This document shows positions 25,360 through 36,962 of a stretch of 64,000 nt of DNA, one piece after another. The notes beneath the pieces are model-generated. The model ran no database searches, was not told the DNA's origin, and saw only the letters and a program-made list of their open reading frames with translations. Both the position numbers and the translations under genes were made by a program. Each line of letters opens with the position of its first letter. Positions within the stretch are counted from its first letter, which is position 1. Source of the DNA: Chaenocephalus aceratus (taxonomy: Eukaryota > Chordata > Actinopteri > Perciformes > Channichthyidae); the NCBI GenBank assembly GCA_023974075.1, contig CM043797.1, positions 982,501 to 1,046,500 of the forward strand. The letters run 5' to 3'.

Positions 25360-26512
25360 CAGCCTGTCCTCCTACAGAAAACGACCATATAGGCCGATTG
25401 TTCAAGCCCTTATTGCGACCCAGAGACACGTTTTAAAGTGTATGTTGTGTCTTACACGACCACTAGAGTGTAAGAAACAACATGCTCCCGGCCCGTTCAT
25501 TGCAAACGCTCCGGAGGGACGTTTATTCACGAATAACCCTCTCTGGAAAATCCTAAATTGTGGATTAGTTTGGCCATTAAAATGCTTTTTGATTCGATTT
25601 CTAGCGAGAAGTGTATATTGTACTCTTAGAATCCACGTCCAGTCGTTGTGTAGGATCTTATAGTGTGATAGATATTACAAAGATGATTTGAGGTCTCGCC
25701 AGGATAACGTGTATGCAGCTTCCATGTAAAGTTAGCGTGGGTGAAAACTGTTTTTCCGGTCTCGGAAGTTTTCATAATAAAACCGGATATATTCCCCTCA
25801 CTGTCAAATGATTACATAGTGATATCTGCATTACTAATCCACCAAAAGACATCAGTTTATCCTTGTTAATTACACAATATTGATTGGTTTAAATTGTGTA
25901 CAATGCTTTTGTGTTTTTAACCTTCGATTCGGAGAAACACATTTTTTAGGAGTTTAGACACTACACTACCCAGAATCCCCAGCTATCGTTTAGGACTACA
26001 ACATCCGCCTTGCTTTACAAACCCTGTGATTAGTCATCAAGCCCTGTGATTGGATGTTGGAGTGGCAGTGTGACAAGGTTACGCTGAGCGTCAACAGCTC
26101 TTTGAAATGGAATGGAAACACGGCAGACTTTCCAAAACTGGAATTGGACAGGTCCAGCCCCCGAGTCCAGAAAAAAACCCCACAAAAAAATCCCTTTCTA
26201 TCAGCTGTGCAGCGTTATGGTGTAAATACAGCCTATCTACCAATTAGATCAAATGTAAAAGTCAGCCAAATTAGTGTTGATACTGCAAGGAGACGTATTG
26301 TGTGAAAAGAAATTGAAGATGTTGTTTAATTGTTGATATATTTATGATCCACGTCACGTATTCAGTTTTGGCGGCATTTCTTACAGTTTGTCAAAAGGGC
26401 TTCTGATCAGGGCTCTATAAATAAAGAACTACGGCAGATATGTAATATTTAATGCAGCCGAACCGTGTATTACAATGCCGTTATGTGATGACTTTCAAAG
26501 AGAAAAGCAAGA
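25360..26512. mobile_element. second, deleted copy of the 2.9-kb long-inverted-end element
   Basis: Colinear with 8168-10360. The same left end (CAGCCTGTCCTCCTAC) and TACACAATTTAAACC-type blocks are present, then ATCAGCTGTGCAGCGTTATGG and TCCACGTCACGTATTCAGTT. About 1.06 kb of the first copy's interior (about 8965-10026) is absent, and the right arm is missing. It starts 14 bp after the gypsy LTR. Confidence 0.8.
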
Positions 26513-26619
26513 AGACCGGGGGTTGGCGTTCTGCAGAGGTTTTGGGCCGAGCCAGGCTCGGTTCCAGAACAAAATGATTCAGGGTGCATCTGAGAGGGTG
26601 TAGTGGTAATGTGCTATTT

Positions 26620-27296
26620 TTATAAGTGGGGAGTGGACCTAACCCTCCTCACCTCCTCTAGGTGGGTCCTCACCCCCTCTAGTGGGGGAAAAATAATTTT
26701 TTTTAAATATTGAAGTTAAAAGCATCAATCTGATGCACTTTGAGAGCAAAATTAAGAGATCTATGGATACATCTCAACTTATGAAACAGAACTGTAAACA
26801 TATTTACTATTTCTTTATGGATATTTTTCAAAGACCGAAATGTCTACATGCATAGCAGAAGATGGCATCTTTTTTACAGGAATATTCCAGCCAATCTGTT
26901 TTGAAACCATGAGCTGCAAAATGAGCACCTCACCCCACTGTACAGGCGAGTTGGGTACTTTTTTAAATATCCCTGGGCAGGCTCTGTTTTGCCGAGGTCC
27001 TCTGGCACCTGCGGGCCGCTGAGGGTTGGTGAAGACGGCTGCGGCTGCTCCGCCTCCGTGGGCGAGGCGGGCAAAGCCGACGAGTCGGGCGGGAGGATGT
27101 TAGTGTCCACGACAGCGGCCGCGGGTAGCGTAATGTCCCCATGATCTGAACTGGTATTACCTGCAGTAGATGCAGTGTTACCGCTGGCGATAAGGGCTGG
27201 TTGTTTTAACCATGTTCTGAGTTCCATCACTGACTGCTGTGTCAGCACCTTGCAGATGACGAACGTGCAGCGGCACAGGTCACGCACACCTGACAT
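26620..27296 (-). pseudogene. hAT transposase N-terminus with TTF zinc finger (ZMYM1-like)
   Basis: The minus-strand frame 26874-27296 has a long low-complexity lead, then a TTF-type motif: GYLKKYPTRLYSG, CSSWFQN. A one-base frameshift follows, then WLEYSCKKDAIFCYACRHFG (26830-26895). This is the start of ZMYM1-type hAT transposases. Immediately after it (26620-26830) comes the family's 3' non-coding region, shared with 17494-17862 and 20351-21705, so this looks like an internally deleted autonomous copy. That links those short elements to a TTF-type transposase (inference). Confidence 0.7.
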
Positions 27297-27489
27297 AATA
27301 ACGTTACTTACCGTTTAAATTGACCAAATAAATGCAGCAGACAATGTTATTTAACCACAATTACAATTTATTTTATTTCAACTATATTCTTCTTCTTTTA
27401 TTATTATTACTACTACTATTATTATTGTTATTATAAATGTAATATTTTTCACTTTTATTTAATTTAATTTTTTCACTTTTAAAAGTGCA

Positions 27490-27715
27490 ATACACCCTTA
27501 TGCACCCCCATAGAACCGGGCCTGGGCCGAGCGCTCTGTGGCATCGCTGTATACCAAATTCAGTTTCGAACAGGGACAGTTCCATCTTGATAAAGTTTTC
27601 AATAAACTGTTGCACGTTGTCCCCTTTAGCATCCTCTGGGATCCCGTAAATGCGCATGTGAGCGTCATTCGAGGTCTGTTTAGCTGTTTTAGCATTCTGG
27701 GGGATGGAGGTTACC
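27490..27715 (-). mobile_element. L1 ORF1 fragment
   Basis: A minus-strand frame encodes HMRIYGIPEDAKGDNVQQFI and ELSLFETEFGIQRCHRALGP, the RNA-recognition-like core of teleost L1 ORF1p. No start or C-terminus is present. It directly abuts the Harbinger transposase piece. Confidence 0.7.
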
Positions 27716-27716
27716 C

Positions 27717-28103
27717 GTGCCTGAGGGAGCCTCTTAAACTCATCACACCGTACCGGGAACCGTTGAGGGGTAGAGTGGAGGCGCGCTTCACCCGACACCA
27801 TGCCAGAGCCCGATCGGTTATAGAGAGGGCTTTTGGGATGATGAAGGCACGGTGGAGAGGGATCTTCTTCAAGGCCCTGGAAGTGGATCACAGCTTTTCC
27901 CCCAAGGTGATAGCAGTGTGTGCTACAACATGTCCACAACATCTGCCTCACTGCTGGAGACATCCTGGAGCCAACTGAGGAGGGGATCCAGTGCTGCTAC
28001 CTCCACAGGGACCTGTGCAGAGGGATGAACATGCTGGTCAGCACTATAGGGACAGACTGGCAGCACACGTGTCAGCCCCACATGAGCGTCCTCCACACCT
28101 AAA
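27717..28103 (+). pseudogene. Harbinger (HARBI1-like) transposase, C-terminal end
   Basis: The plus-strand frame encodes ITPYREPLRGRVEARFTRHH, then ARARSVIERAFGMMKARWRG (the conserved DDE_4 region with the catalytic Glu) and FFKALEVDHSFSPKVIAVCAT. A frameshift near 27925 leads to HNICLTAGDILEP in the next phase. The N-terminal two-thirds is absent. The element's second gene lies convergently at 28664-30010. Confidence 0.8.
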
Positions 28104-28663
28104 TGACCATGACTATTTCCTTATATAGTAAGTATATTAATGGTTTTCTTACATCATTCATTTTGTTTAATATGCAATCATTCCCCATGAATACATGTTA
28201 CTAATGCACGTTATTGTGTCTCTTGTGGTGCAGGTTGCCATGCTTGGATTGTTGCTACTCCTGCTGCAGCAGCATTTTCCAGTTGGAAGCAACTGAGCTC
28301 CATCTTTTCCGTTGATGTTCACCCAGTTATGTTGTATTTTTTTTTACACCTATTGCGTCTGTCCATCCTGGGAGAGGGATCCCTGCTCTGTTGCTCTCCC
28401 TGAGGTTTCTTCCATGTTTTCCCCCTGTTAAAAGGGGTTCTTTTTGGGAGTTGTTCCTCATTGGCTGCAAGGGTCCAAAGACAGAGGGTGTCGTACACTG
28501 TACACATTAGAAAGCCCTCTCAGGCAAGTTTTTGGTTGTTAAATAAACATTTGGCTGATATATTTCACTGGAGTGGGTCTGTCATTTTGCATGTAGTGTT
28601 TGCCATTACACAACAGTCATTAGTTTGCAATTAAAGCACAAATATTGTTGAAAGTAACTGTTA
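28104..28663. other. spacer between the two Harbinger genes
   Basis: A/T-rich sequence between the convergent transposase and Myb-like genes. It includes a CTCCCTGAGGTTTCTTCCATG-type stretch (28380-28450), a motif widespread in fish repeats. No separate gene is seen. Confidence 0.4.
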
Positions 28664-30010
28664 TTTATTTGTATTTTTCACAAGCTCTGATATTACATTA
28701 ACAAGTCGTTCATTCTGCTCAATGAGCGCTTTAACAAGTCGCTCCTTCTGCTCATCGAGCACTGCATCACGGGCCTCGTCCTTCTCTGCCTGCTTTTTCA
28801 GGAAGGCCAACACGCTGCTTCTTCGCCTTGGCCTTTTAGTAGGTGGTTGGGAGCTGGTGGAGGGCACGGGCTCCTACTCACTGCTGAGGGAAATTTGGGA
28901 AGGCCCTTCTTCAGCAGAAGTGGAGGCCTCAGCAGCAGTCTGGCCATGGCTTGACAGGCATGAGGCAACTAGGGTGGGAGGCTGAATTGATGGCCTTCCC
29001 CCAATTGCCTCATGCATAGCCTCAAACCATGGCCAGGTAGCTGCTGAGGCCTCTCCCCGTCTGTTCCTGTCCCAGTTGGGGGATTCTTTAACTCCTATTG
29101 ACAACACAGATAACAGACTGTTAGTTAAAGGGCAGTGAGGGGAAATTACATTACATTGCATTTAGCTGATGCTTTTATCCAAAGCGACTTACAATAAGTG
29201 CATTCGACCAACAAGATACAAACTTGAAGAAAGCAGAATCATAAAGTACATCAGGTTTCATAGAGCCAACACATTTGAAGTGCTACTCAACAGGCTTTAG
29301 ATAAGCCAGTGCTTTGTTAGTATAAGAGTGCTTAGTTAGTATATAAATGTACAGCAAACAAAAAATTGTACTAATTCGAAATGTGTAATTGCTTACGCCT
29401 TAAATGTTAAAAAGTGTAAACAACTAAGCAAATTTACATTATAATATAGGAGGCTAGGGTCGCCAGTTTTAAGTCTGTAGCATAATATCTACAAACACTA
29501 ACCCACCACAGTGCCCAGCCATGTGATTTGCTTTACCTTGTATTTTGTTTTCAAGTTGTCCCATTTCTTTGCTGCCTGTGGACCAGTCACCTGGCCCTCC
29601 AGACCCATCTCTTTAACAACCTGCCTTTAGTTACAAATTATCTTAATTCACCATGCACATTTATTAAAACATTTTATCAGACAAATATAGGTGTACTTAG
29701 TCCCAGCCTGATTTGGCAGCATTTCATTTCCCACTGAACATGTGCTCCAGCTTAACCCTTGCACTAATTAGGGCAAGGGTGAAATAAATGCATCATATTA
29801 GGCTTGCATGGTACAACGCTGGAAACTAAGAATTAAATAGCCTAATGCAAACTGAGCATAAAGGTTTTAGTACGATGTTAACTTGACCTGGACAATTTCA
29901 CAACAGTCATTTCATATAAGCATTTTGCCAAGTTATGGCTTAAGAATGTAAAAGCTTAAGAGAGCAGGTAACTTACATGATCTTCGTTTGTCTGTCATGA
30001 TTGGTTGTTT
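28664..30010 (-). pseudogene. Harbinger Myb/SANT-like accessory gene, inactivated
   Basis: Three minus-strand pieces in order. A short first exon starts MTDKRRS at about 29998 with a GTAAGT donor. A middle exon (about 29535-29620) encodes VVKEMGLEGQVTGPQAAKKW then DNLKTKYK, the end of a Myb/SANT-like domain, followed by GTAAAG. A last exon (28664-29095) encodes GVKESPNWDRNRRG, an Ala/Ser-rich linker and a basic, coiled-coil-like tail (KRPRRRSSVLAFLKKQAEKD). An in-frame TAG near 28876 interrupts the last exon. In Harbinger elements such a protein helps bring the transposase to DNA and into the nucleus. Part of the SANT domain exon upstream was not found. Confidence 0.65.
29148..29345 (+). repeat. 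ATTTAGCTGA...AAAGCGACTTACA dispersed teleost repeat
   Basis: Starts ATTACATTACATTGCATTTA and carries GCTTTTATCCAAAGCGACTT, then CATCAGGTTTCATAGAGCCA. A close copy occurs at 35025-35205 in the same orientation. It sits in an intron of the Harbinger Myb-like gene. Class (SINE or LINE tail) not assigned. Confidence 0.8.
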
Positions 30011-30170
30011 CCGTGAACGACCGAATATTCACTCGTTTTAAATGCCGCGGCCGCAAGGCATTGTGGGGCAGCATTTGCTCCTCTCCTTTCGGTGAGGGAG
30101 GTCCAGTGGTTCCTAAGCTAAAAGAGGTTATAAAGGAAGTTTGAAACCTCCTTTCCTATTGTCACCCAAG
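30011..30170. repeat. Harbinger-family terminal region
   Basis: Shares GGTTGTTTCCGTGAACG, GCATTGTGGGGCAGCATTT, GGAGGTCCAGTGGTTCCTAA and TATAAAGGAAGTTTGAAACC with 57190-57350. It lies upstream of the Myb-like first exon, so it is probably the promoter side of the Harbinger element. Confidence 0.6.
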
Positions 30171-30266
30171 CCATGGATGTATAATAAGAACTGGATACAG
30201 CGTGGGAGGCGGGGCCTCATTCATTCCTATGAGAGTTGCTCATTAGCGCATGATGACAAAATGGCC

Positions 30267-33006
30267 CAACTTTTGAGAGAGCGAAACGTCACAGATTACC
30301 CAGCATGCCTGAGAAGTACCCGTATGTGCACTGATAGAGCATGCGCAACTTTAACCACGCCGCCCAAAAGGCTTGTTCACATTAAGCACGTGAATTTGCG
30401 TACACGTAACAGCACCGCACGTTCATGACAGCATGGTACTGGATGTATATTAACGAGGCGGCAGTTAGCAGCTAGCGGCTAGCTAGTCAATTATGCTAAG
30501 TTGCACATCAATCGTTATGTACTTTTATATTACGCTGACATCAGGATCTAGTGATGTCCAAGCAACAGAGCTTCATTTAGCATGATACTTGTGTGGGTTG
30601 TACATGAAACCACTTGGTAATATATAAAAATGTATATGTTGAAGCCTGTTATGATCAATTGTGAGTTAAAACTTTATCTAAAAAGTAAAGCTGATGATGG
30701 ATTACTGTGGTGGAGTTAAAATAACAATAGCCTATTTCTTTTTGAAATGTGATGGAGTAAAAGGATAGTAACTGTGATTATTCATGTTAAGTAGCCCACA
30801 AGTAACTAAAACAATTGCAAGTGCAATAAGAAGCTACAGGAACGTTAATCTACGTCGGTAATATTAACTTTATTTAATACAACATTTATGGTACAAGATT
30901 TACATCATACAGCCCATGTAGTATAATATTTTACAAATGATGAATTACAGCAAACATGTGCAATATATCCATTATTACAGCTCCGTGGGCAGTAAGGCGA
31001 TATGGTCCATTGTTATTGTGCATCCATGGGTAAAGATAAACGCATGTAGTGCTGAACACGTAACATGAACGTGCCGGGCAGCGCGGTCCCGTGGGTTCCG
31101 TTTGGTTGCCAGGCCCGGAAACACTTTTTCCCATTGACTTACATTGGGAAAGAGTGGTCTGTAAATCGTTGGATAATTTTTTTTTAATTAAATAAACAAC
31201 CCAGTATGAACACTTGTATAGCCCTTATTAAAAACATTCGTTCCTTAAGTTGTAAAAATGTGCTAATAACGTTATTCTGAGAGTTATTTCCCACTGCATT
31301 ATGAACGAGCATCCAACCCACGGGACCGCGCCGCCTGGCACGTTCATGTTACGTGTTCAGTACTACACTTCAGTTTTACCTTTACCCATGGATGCACAAT
31401 AACAACGGACCCATATCGCCTTACGGAGCTGTAATAATGGATATATTGCACATGTTTGCTGTAATTCATCATTTGTAAAATATTATACTACATACGATAC
31501 GATACGATACGATATACTTTATTGTCCCCGTAAGGAAATTTGTTCTGGGCTCCGTCCAGCAGTTCCGCATACATGTACATAATATACAAACATAGTGGAC
31601 ATTTAAGAGACATACACATATCATCAATCATACACCGTTTGAACAAACACAATACACACAGACGCACATACTGACAATGGCGACCTATTGCACAACCCTT
31701 ATGGCCAACATTTAAAAAGTACATTTCATTACATTTGACTTTTGACTACATTTCATTTCCTGTGAATGTTAAGAAGCTTAACGGACATTGGTAGGAATGA
31801 GTGCTTATAGCGGTTCAGCCTGCTCTTGGGAACCCTGAATCTTCCCCCAGAAGGTAGGAGCTGGAGTCCTGGGTGGAGTATGTGGGTGGGATCAGACACT
31901 ATTTTGTTTGCCTGTCTGATAATGGACTGCTCGTATATGTTTTGGAGAGATGGGTGTTTTTTAACCCCCATAATTGTCATAGCCGTCTGTACCAGGCGAG
32001 CGATCTGTGACTTTGACTGCACTGTCAAGTTACCGTACCAGCTAGTGATACCATACCTAATGGTGCTCTCCAACACTGCATGATAGAACAGTAACATGAA
32101 CCTCTGGTCGACTCCGAAAGCCCGGAGTCGACGCAGAAAGTACAATCGCTGTCGAAGTCTCGAGCACAGACCTTGAACATGCGCCTTCCAGCTGAGTGTA
32201 TTATCCAGATGGACACCAAGGTACTTATAGGAGCTGACCTGAGTTATGGGTTCATTGTGGATAACCACTGGGCTAAGGTCACCCACTGCCTTTGGGTCCC
32301 ACACTATCTCCTCAGTCTTCTTCACATTCAGCACTAGATGGCTAGAATCACACCACTGCACAAACCTCTCTACTTCAGAGCGATAAGCCGATGAACTGCT
32401 GCCCTTGTGCATTAAGCCAAGGATAGCTGTATCATTTGAGAATTTGATGATATAATTCTCCGGGTGGGCTCTTGTACAGTCGTTTGTGTACAGTGTGAAG
32501 AGGACCGGGGAGCTCACACAACCCTGGGGGGCTCCTGTACTGATGGTCCGGGGCTCTGAGAGGGCATTGTTGACCCTGACTTGCTGAGTGCGATTGGTTA
32601 AAGACGAAAAATACCATTTCAAGATAAAAGGATTTATATTGATCTTTATCAGTTTTTGAAGCAAGATGTGAGGCAACATGGGCTGTATGATGTAAATCTT
32701 GTATTAAATAAAGTTAATATTACCGACGTAGATTAACGTCCCTGTAGCTTCTTATTGCACTTGTAATATACCATTAAAGGAGTTGAACGTTGCTGTTTGC
32801 TATTACTATAATACCACGCAGGGATAAGGCAGAGTTTACAACCTTTGCATGTGGGCACAGCAGCACGTTTTGACCATACGTTTTGACCCAGATGAATTCG
32901 CTATACCATATGATATCGCCCGAGGAAGTCGTCATACTTATATAAATAAAGACATGTGTCAAAGCTCTAATCAAATGAACAGTTGTATTAATTATACTTG
33001 TATATG

Positions 33007-33038
<32 letters not shown>

Positions 33039-33536
33039 GCTTGTGTTGTATATTTATACACACAAATGAACAACCTTGTGTGTGTCAAATAACAAGTTGT
33101 ATTGTAGTGTTTATTTTAGTGCTGTTTTATGCTTATCCACATTTTGATTTCAGAGCACAGGAGAATGCTGGGCACAACATAAAGCTCAACAGTGAAGCTG
33201 GCTGAACAAAACCATCACTAGATCATGTTACATCAGCGTAATATAAAAGTACATAACGATTGATGTGTACATTAGAATAATTAGCCTACTAATGGCTCGG
33301 ACGTTACACTAGCTAGCCGCTAGCTGCTAGCTGCTAACTGCCGCGGCTGCCTCGTTATTCGTTAATATCAAATCCATCATAACAATCCAGTACGTGCGGT
33401 GCTGTTACGTGTACGCAAATTGACGTGCTTGTGATGTGAACGAGCCTTTTGGGGGGCGTGGTTAAAGTTGTGCATGCTCTCTGAGCGCACATACGGGTAC
33501 TTCTCAGGCATGCTGGGTAATCTGTGACGTTTCACT
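30267..33536. mobile_element. large two-level palindromic element
   Basis: The outer arms 30267-30557 and 33213-33536 are inverted copies (CAACTTTTGAGAG, CAGCATGCCTGAGAAGTACC, TACATAACGATTGATGTG-type blocks). An inner hairpin has its left arm at about 30813-31135 and its right arm at 31311-31493 continued at 32676-32768. The inner right arm is split by a LINE (31494-32675), and the outer right arm by a TIR element (33537-34764); the last matched bases are 34765-34777. No transposase frame. The remaining right-end sequence does not match the left, so the true element ends are uncertain. Confidence 0.7.
31494..32675 (-). mobile_element. 5'-truncated CR1/L2-like LINE inserted in the palindrome
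   Basis: The minus-strand frame (31753-32679) encodes the reverse transcriptase from the motif before QG to the C-terminus: STGAPQGCVSSPVLFTLYTN, then FSNDTAILG where FADD is the normal catalytic motif, then KYLGVHLDNTLSWKAHV and LRRLRAFG. The 3' end is a (ACGAT)n tail (31494-31514). ACAT flanks both sides (31490-31493, 32676-32679). The Ala-Asp to Ser-Asn change in the palm motif would abolish catalysis. The 5' part is missing, as usual for LINE copies. Confidence 0.85.
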
Positions 33537-34764
33537 AGGCTTGTTTGAGACAAGCAAGACCTGCGCAGACCTGCGCAGTTGCGATCAACGTCTTGCTAGT
33601 GCGTTGCATGATGGTTAGTCATTTTGTCCGACTTGCTCTCAAGGCTCGCCCACATGAGACTTTGAAATCTCGCGGGACAAAGACGCCCGCAGCCTTGAGA
33701 GCGAGGCGAGGCGAGTTGGCGCAGTTGCTCTCCACGAGCTGCGGAAGCGAAATGCTTGATGGGAAACGGCTCGCTGGTATCTGGAGCTGAGCGCTCATTG
33801 GTGGTTTTTACCACGTGCTGCTGATGAAACTCTCCAATTGGCTGGCAAAAGTTTGTTGTTGTTTTGTGTCAGTTTTACGTCGCCACATCCATTCCCATTT
33901 TTCATCATTGTTCCACAATGTTTATCATCATGAAATTAATATCTATATATTTCATACTATACTGCTTACCGTTTTCATACTTTATATATCTTAGCATATT
34001 CATACACACTGTTCATACTGCTCACAGGCTGATATCTAGTGTATTCATACACACTGTTCATACTGCTCACAGGCTGATATCTAGTGTATTCATACCCCAC
34101 TGTTTATTCATCATTCAGTTCATTCTATATGTTATTCTGTAGATTGTGAACATTACTTTCCACGTCACTGCTTGTTGCACCTGGTTAGAAGCTAAACTGC
34201 ATTTCGTTGTCTCAGTACCTGTCATATGTGCAATAACAATAAAGTTTCTCTTAAATAAAATAAAATCTATTGTAATGTAATGATTTGGTTTAACCTTATT
34301 TATTGAATACATCATTTAAAATGGCAAGATTAAATCAAATTACATCCATGTTGTACACATCATAAAGCTTAAAGTGGCAGCTAAAGAATGAACACAGCAG
34401 CAGGTCTGTTCAATTCATGCTCATGAAGCTTCATGTGTGCGGATCTGAAGGGACTGATCATGTGTAGCCTGTCCACCTATCAGTTTTGCAAAGATTAAGA
34501 GGGAGGAGCATTTCTAATTATGGAACCCAGTCACTGGTGTGGTTCATCATCATGACTGAATTAACAAACCTATATAAAGCAATGGAGATCACCTTTGTCT
34601 ACAGTGGGTAAAATGGAATTTCCGCCATTGCAAACCCAGCCAGTCAAGCCGACTCCGAGTCCGAGCTGTCCGATTTAAGACGAGCTTTTTGACACCTCCC
34701 CCGGCTGCGATTGGCTACTCTCGTCTACTTTCGAGGCGAGCCGCAATGTGTCTCAAACAAGCCT
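33537..34764. mobile_element. 1.2-kb TIR element with 3-bp target duplication
   Basis: Perfect inverted ends AGGCTTGTTTGAGACA and TGTCTCAAACAAGCCT. ACT is duplicated on both sides (33534-33536 and 34765-34767), and removing the insert restores the outer palindrome arm (GTTTCACTCTCTC against GTTTCGCTCTCTC). The interior includes a 50-bp tandem duplication at about 33990-34090 (TTCATACACACTGTTCATAC). No transposase frame. The short duplication suggests a Harbinger- or CACTA-related element. Confidence 0.85.
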
Positions 34765-34777
34765 ACTCTCTCAAAAG

Positions 34778-35790
34778 TTGAGAAGGGTCTAGCTGCGGCC
34801 GCGGCCAGTACACGGCGGTACACGATGGTACACGACACGCCCACCTGACATGACACTACGGTGGCTGAGAAGGGTCTAGCTGCGGCCGCGGACAGTGGAG
34901 GTTGAACCAATATATATTTTTTTTATATTTTATATATTTTTTTAACTAAATAAACTACCCATTATGAACGTTCCCGGGTAGCAGTTCTCTTCCCTCCCTT
35001 CAATCTAACCCTTCCCTTCCCATTACATTACATTACATTGCATTTAGCTGACGCTTTTATCCAAAGCGACTTACAATAAGTACATTCGACCAGGAAGACA
35101 CAACCTTGAGGAAAACAGAATCATATAAGTACATCAGGTTTCATAGAGCCAATCAGTTCAAGTGCTACTCAACTGGCTTTAGATAAGCCAGTCCTTTATT
35201 AGTATATAATATCCCATCCTAACCCTAACCACTCCCTACCTTTTTACCTAATCCTAATCTTCCTTCCTCCCTCCTAAACCTAAACCCCAAAACCTCTCCT
35301 ACTGTAAGAAATTAAAATCAATGTCTATACTACATGGGCTGTATGATGTAAATCTCGTCAATTCGCTTTTAACGGTGGTGCCTCTCAGCCACCATAGTGT
35401 CGGACCCAGGAAGGACACTTGACACAGTGGCTTTTAGCAAAGCTGAAAAATAAAACTATAGTGAAAACTATTCACTATTATTTAGCTATCATACTGAATA
35501 AATATTTACTGTGAATGTATGCACAAATGTATGGCATATGGCTGTCTAACAGAAGTTAAATCCATTCCTCACTTATTCTGACAATGTACTTAACCCCAAA
35601 TAAAAGAACCCAATAAAGAGAGTTGTTAAATAACTCATCTCTCTCGAGTTTTATTTTTCAGCTTTGCCAAAAGCCACTGTGTCAAGTGTCCTTCCTGGTT
35701 GCCGTCCGGAGTTCTCCGGCGGACCATCTCGCACATGCGCAGTACAGATCGGGCAGGGGGACGGATCGGGTAGTGACAGTGACACCTATC
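34778..35790. other. repeat-derived intergenic stretch
   Basis: 34780-34900 contains two copies of AGAAGGGTCTAGCTGCGGCC about 80 bp apart. 35025-35205 is the second copy of the AAAGCGACTTACA repeat. 35330-35350 repeats CTACATGGGCTGTATGATGT from the palindrome at 30.9/32.7 kb. No gene recognised. Confidence 0.5.
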
Positions 35791-36327
35791 ATCTAGAGCA
35801 GTCGTTCTCAACCTTTTTACACCAAGTGCCACCAGCGGCGTAGTTGTGGGTGGGCGCACGTCTGGCCCACCCACAGCCAATCAGCGCTTCATAACGCAGA
35901 GCCGGGAAGCCCAGAAGGAAGTGCCACAAACTGCAGTTCATCTAGTGGCCGACAGGGGATGGATGCAAAAAGGAGCAATTCCCATAGACCCCCATGTTAA
36001 AATGCCCAACTTTACAGCAGAAATAAACATGTTTCTAGCCTGGATCCAATAAAACGTATTCTGGATATAGTTAGATTCCACCTTCATGACAATGGAATAG
36101 GGAGTGCATTTTTTTACCGTGAGTTTTTATAGTAAGTAAAGTAACTTTTGCCGTGAGTGAATGAAAGTATTATTTCTTCTTGAAGTCTGCAGTTTAGCGT
36201 GTACACATTTGCTGAATATGAAAACACTCAGTGTGTGCCCACTGTGCGACTGTCAAGGATAAACAACATGTGCCCCCGATATATGTTGTATGTATTATCG
36301 CTACACAAACATTACATTGCAGTTTAA

Positions 36328-36700
36328 GTGTCGCCAACTCCGTTTAAGAGATCTCGCCCCCGTCTGTGTGCGAGGGGGCGGGGCAGTTTACACACACGCA
36401 GCTGCTACATGCAGCAACACACACACACGGAGGAGATGGCGGAGAGAACGCGCTCCGAGGTGTGGTTAAACTATAGCCGTGTCGATGGGGACAATACTCG
36501 TTACCAAAAGTGGAATAAGAGTTTAGCATGTAAGGGCGGTAACACGAGCAATGTGTCTAAACATTTAGCAAAGGTGCTCCACATCCAGACGGAGGAATGC
36601 ACCGGGTTGGACTGTCTTTCTAGCAGCTCTGTAGCCCCGTCCACGAGGAACGTTTCCACGTCAGGTGTTCTGTATGCTAGCAGCAACACACCGAGTTAAC
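36328..36700 (+). pseudogene. ZBED1-like BED-finger remnant of a hAT transposase
   Basis: The frame encodes MAERTRSEVWLNYSRVDGDN, then LACKGGNTSNVSKHLAKV: the BED-finger pattern of ZBED1-type proteins. The first zinc-binding Cys pair is lost (YQKWNK where CxxC is expected) and the His spacing is disturbed (KVLH). No downstream catalytic domain follows; a LINE begins at 36963. Confidence 0.65.
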
Positions 36701-36962
36701 TACATGATACAAACATGGGTTATGATTAGAGGAAACTGAGTTATTTATTTTGTTAAAGTTTCAGCTATTCTGTTTACAGTTCTGTCTTCAGATTATTTAA
36801 TACGATTTGTTAAAACATTTTTGTTTCTTTTGATGTGAAATATTATGTATTTAATTGAAATAAAAAGCAATGTTAGTTTTGTTCACAATTTGTTTAGTTA
36901 GTTTACCTTATTTTTTTCTCCAAAAGAACCGATAAAGTAATGTTAAAGGACCGGATCGATAA

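Noticed and set aside
27382..27963. 193-codon minus-strand frame
   Set aside because: A chimera of an L1 ORF1 fragment and the antisense of the Harbinger transposase; only the L1 part is meaningful.
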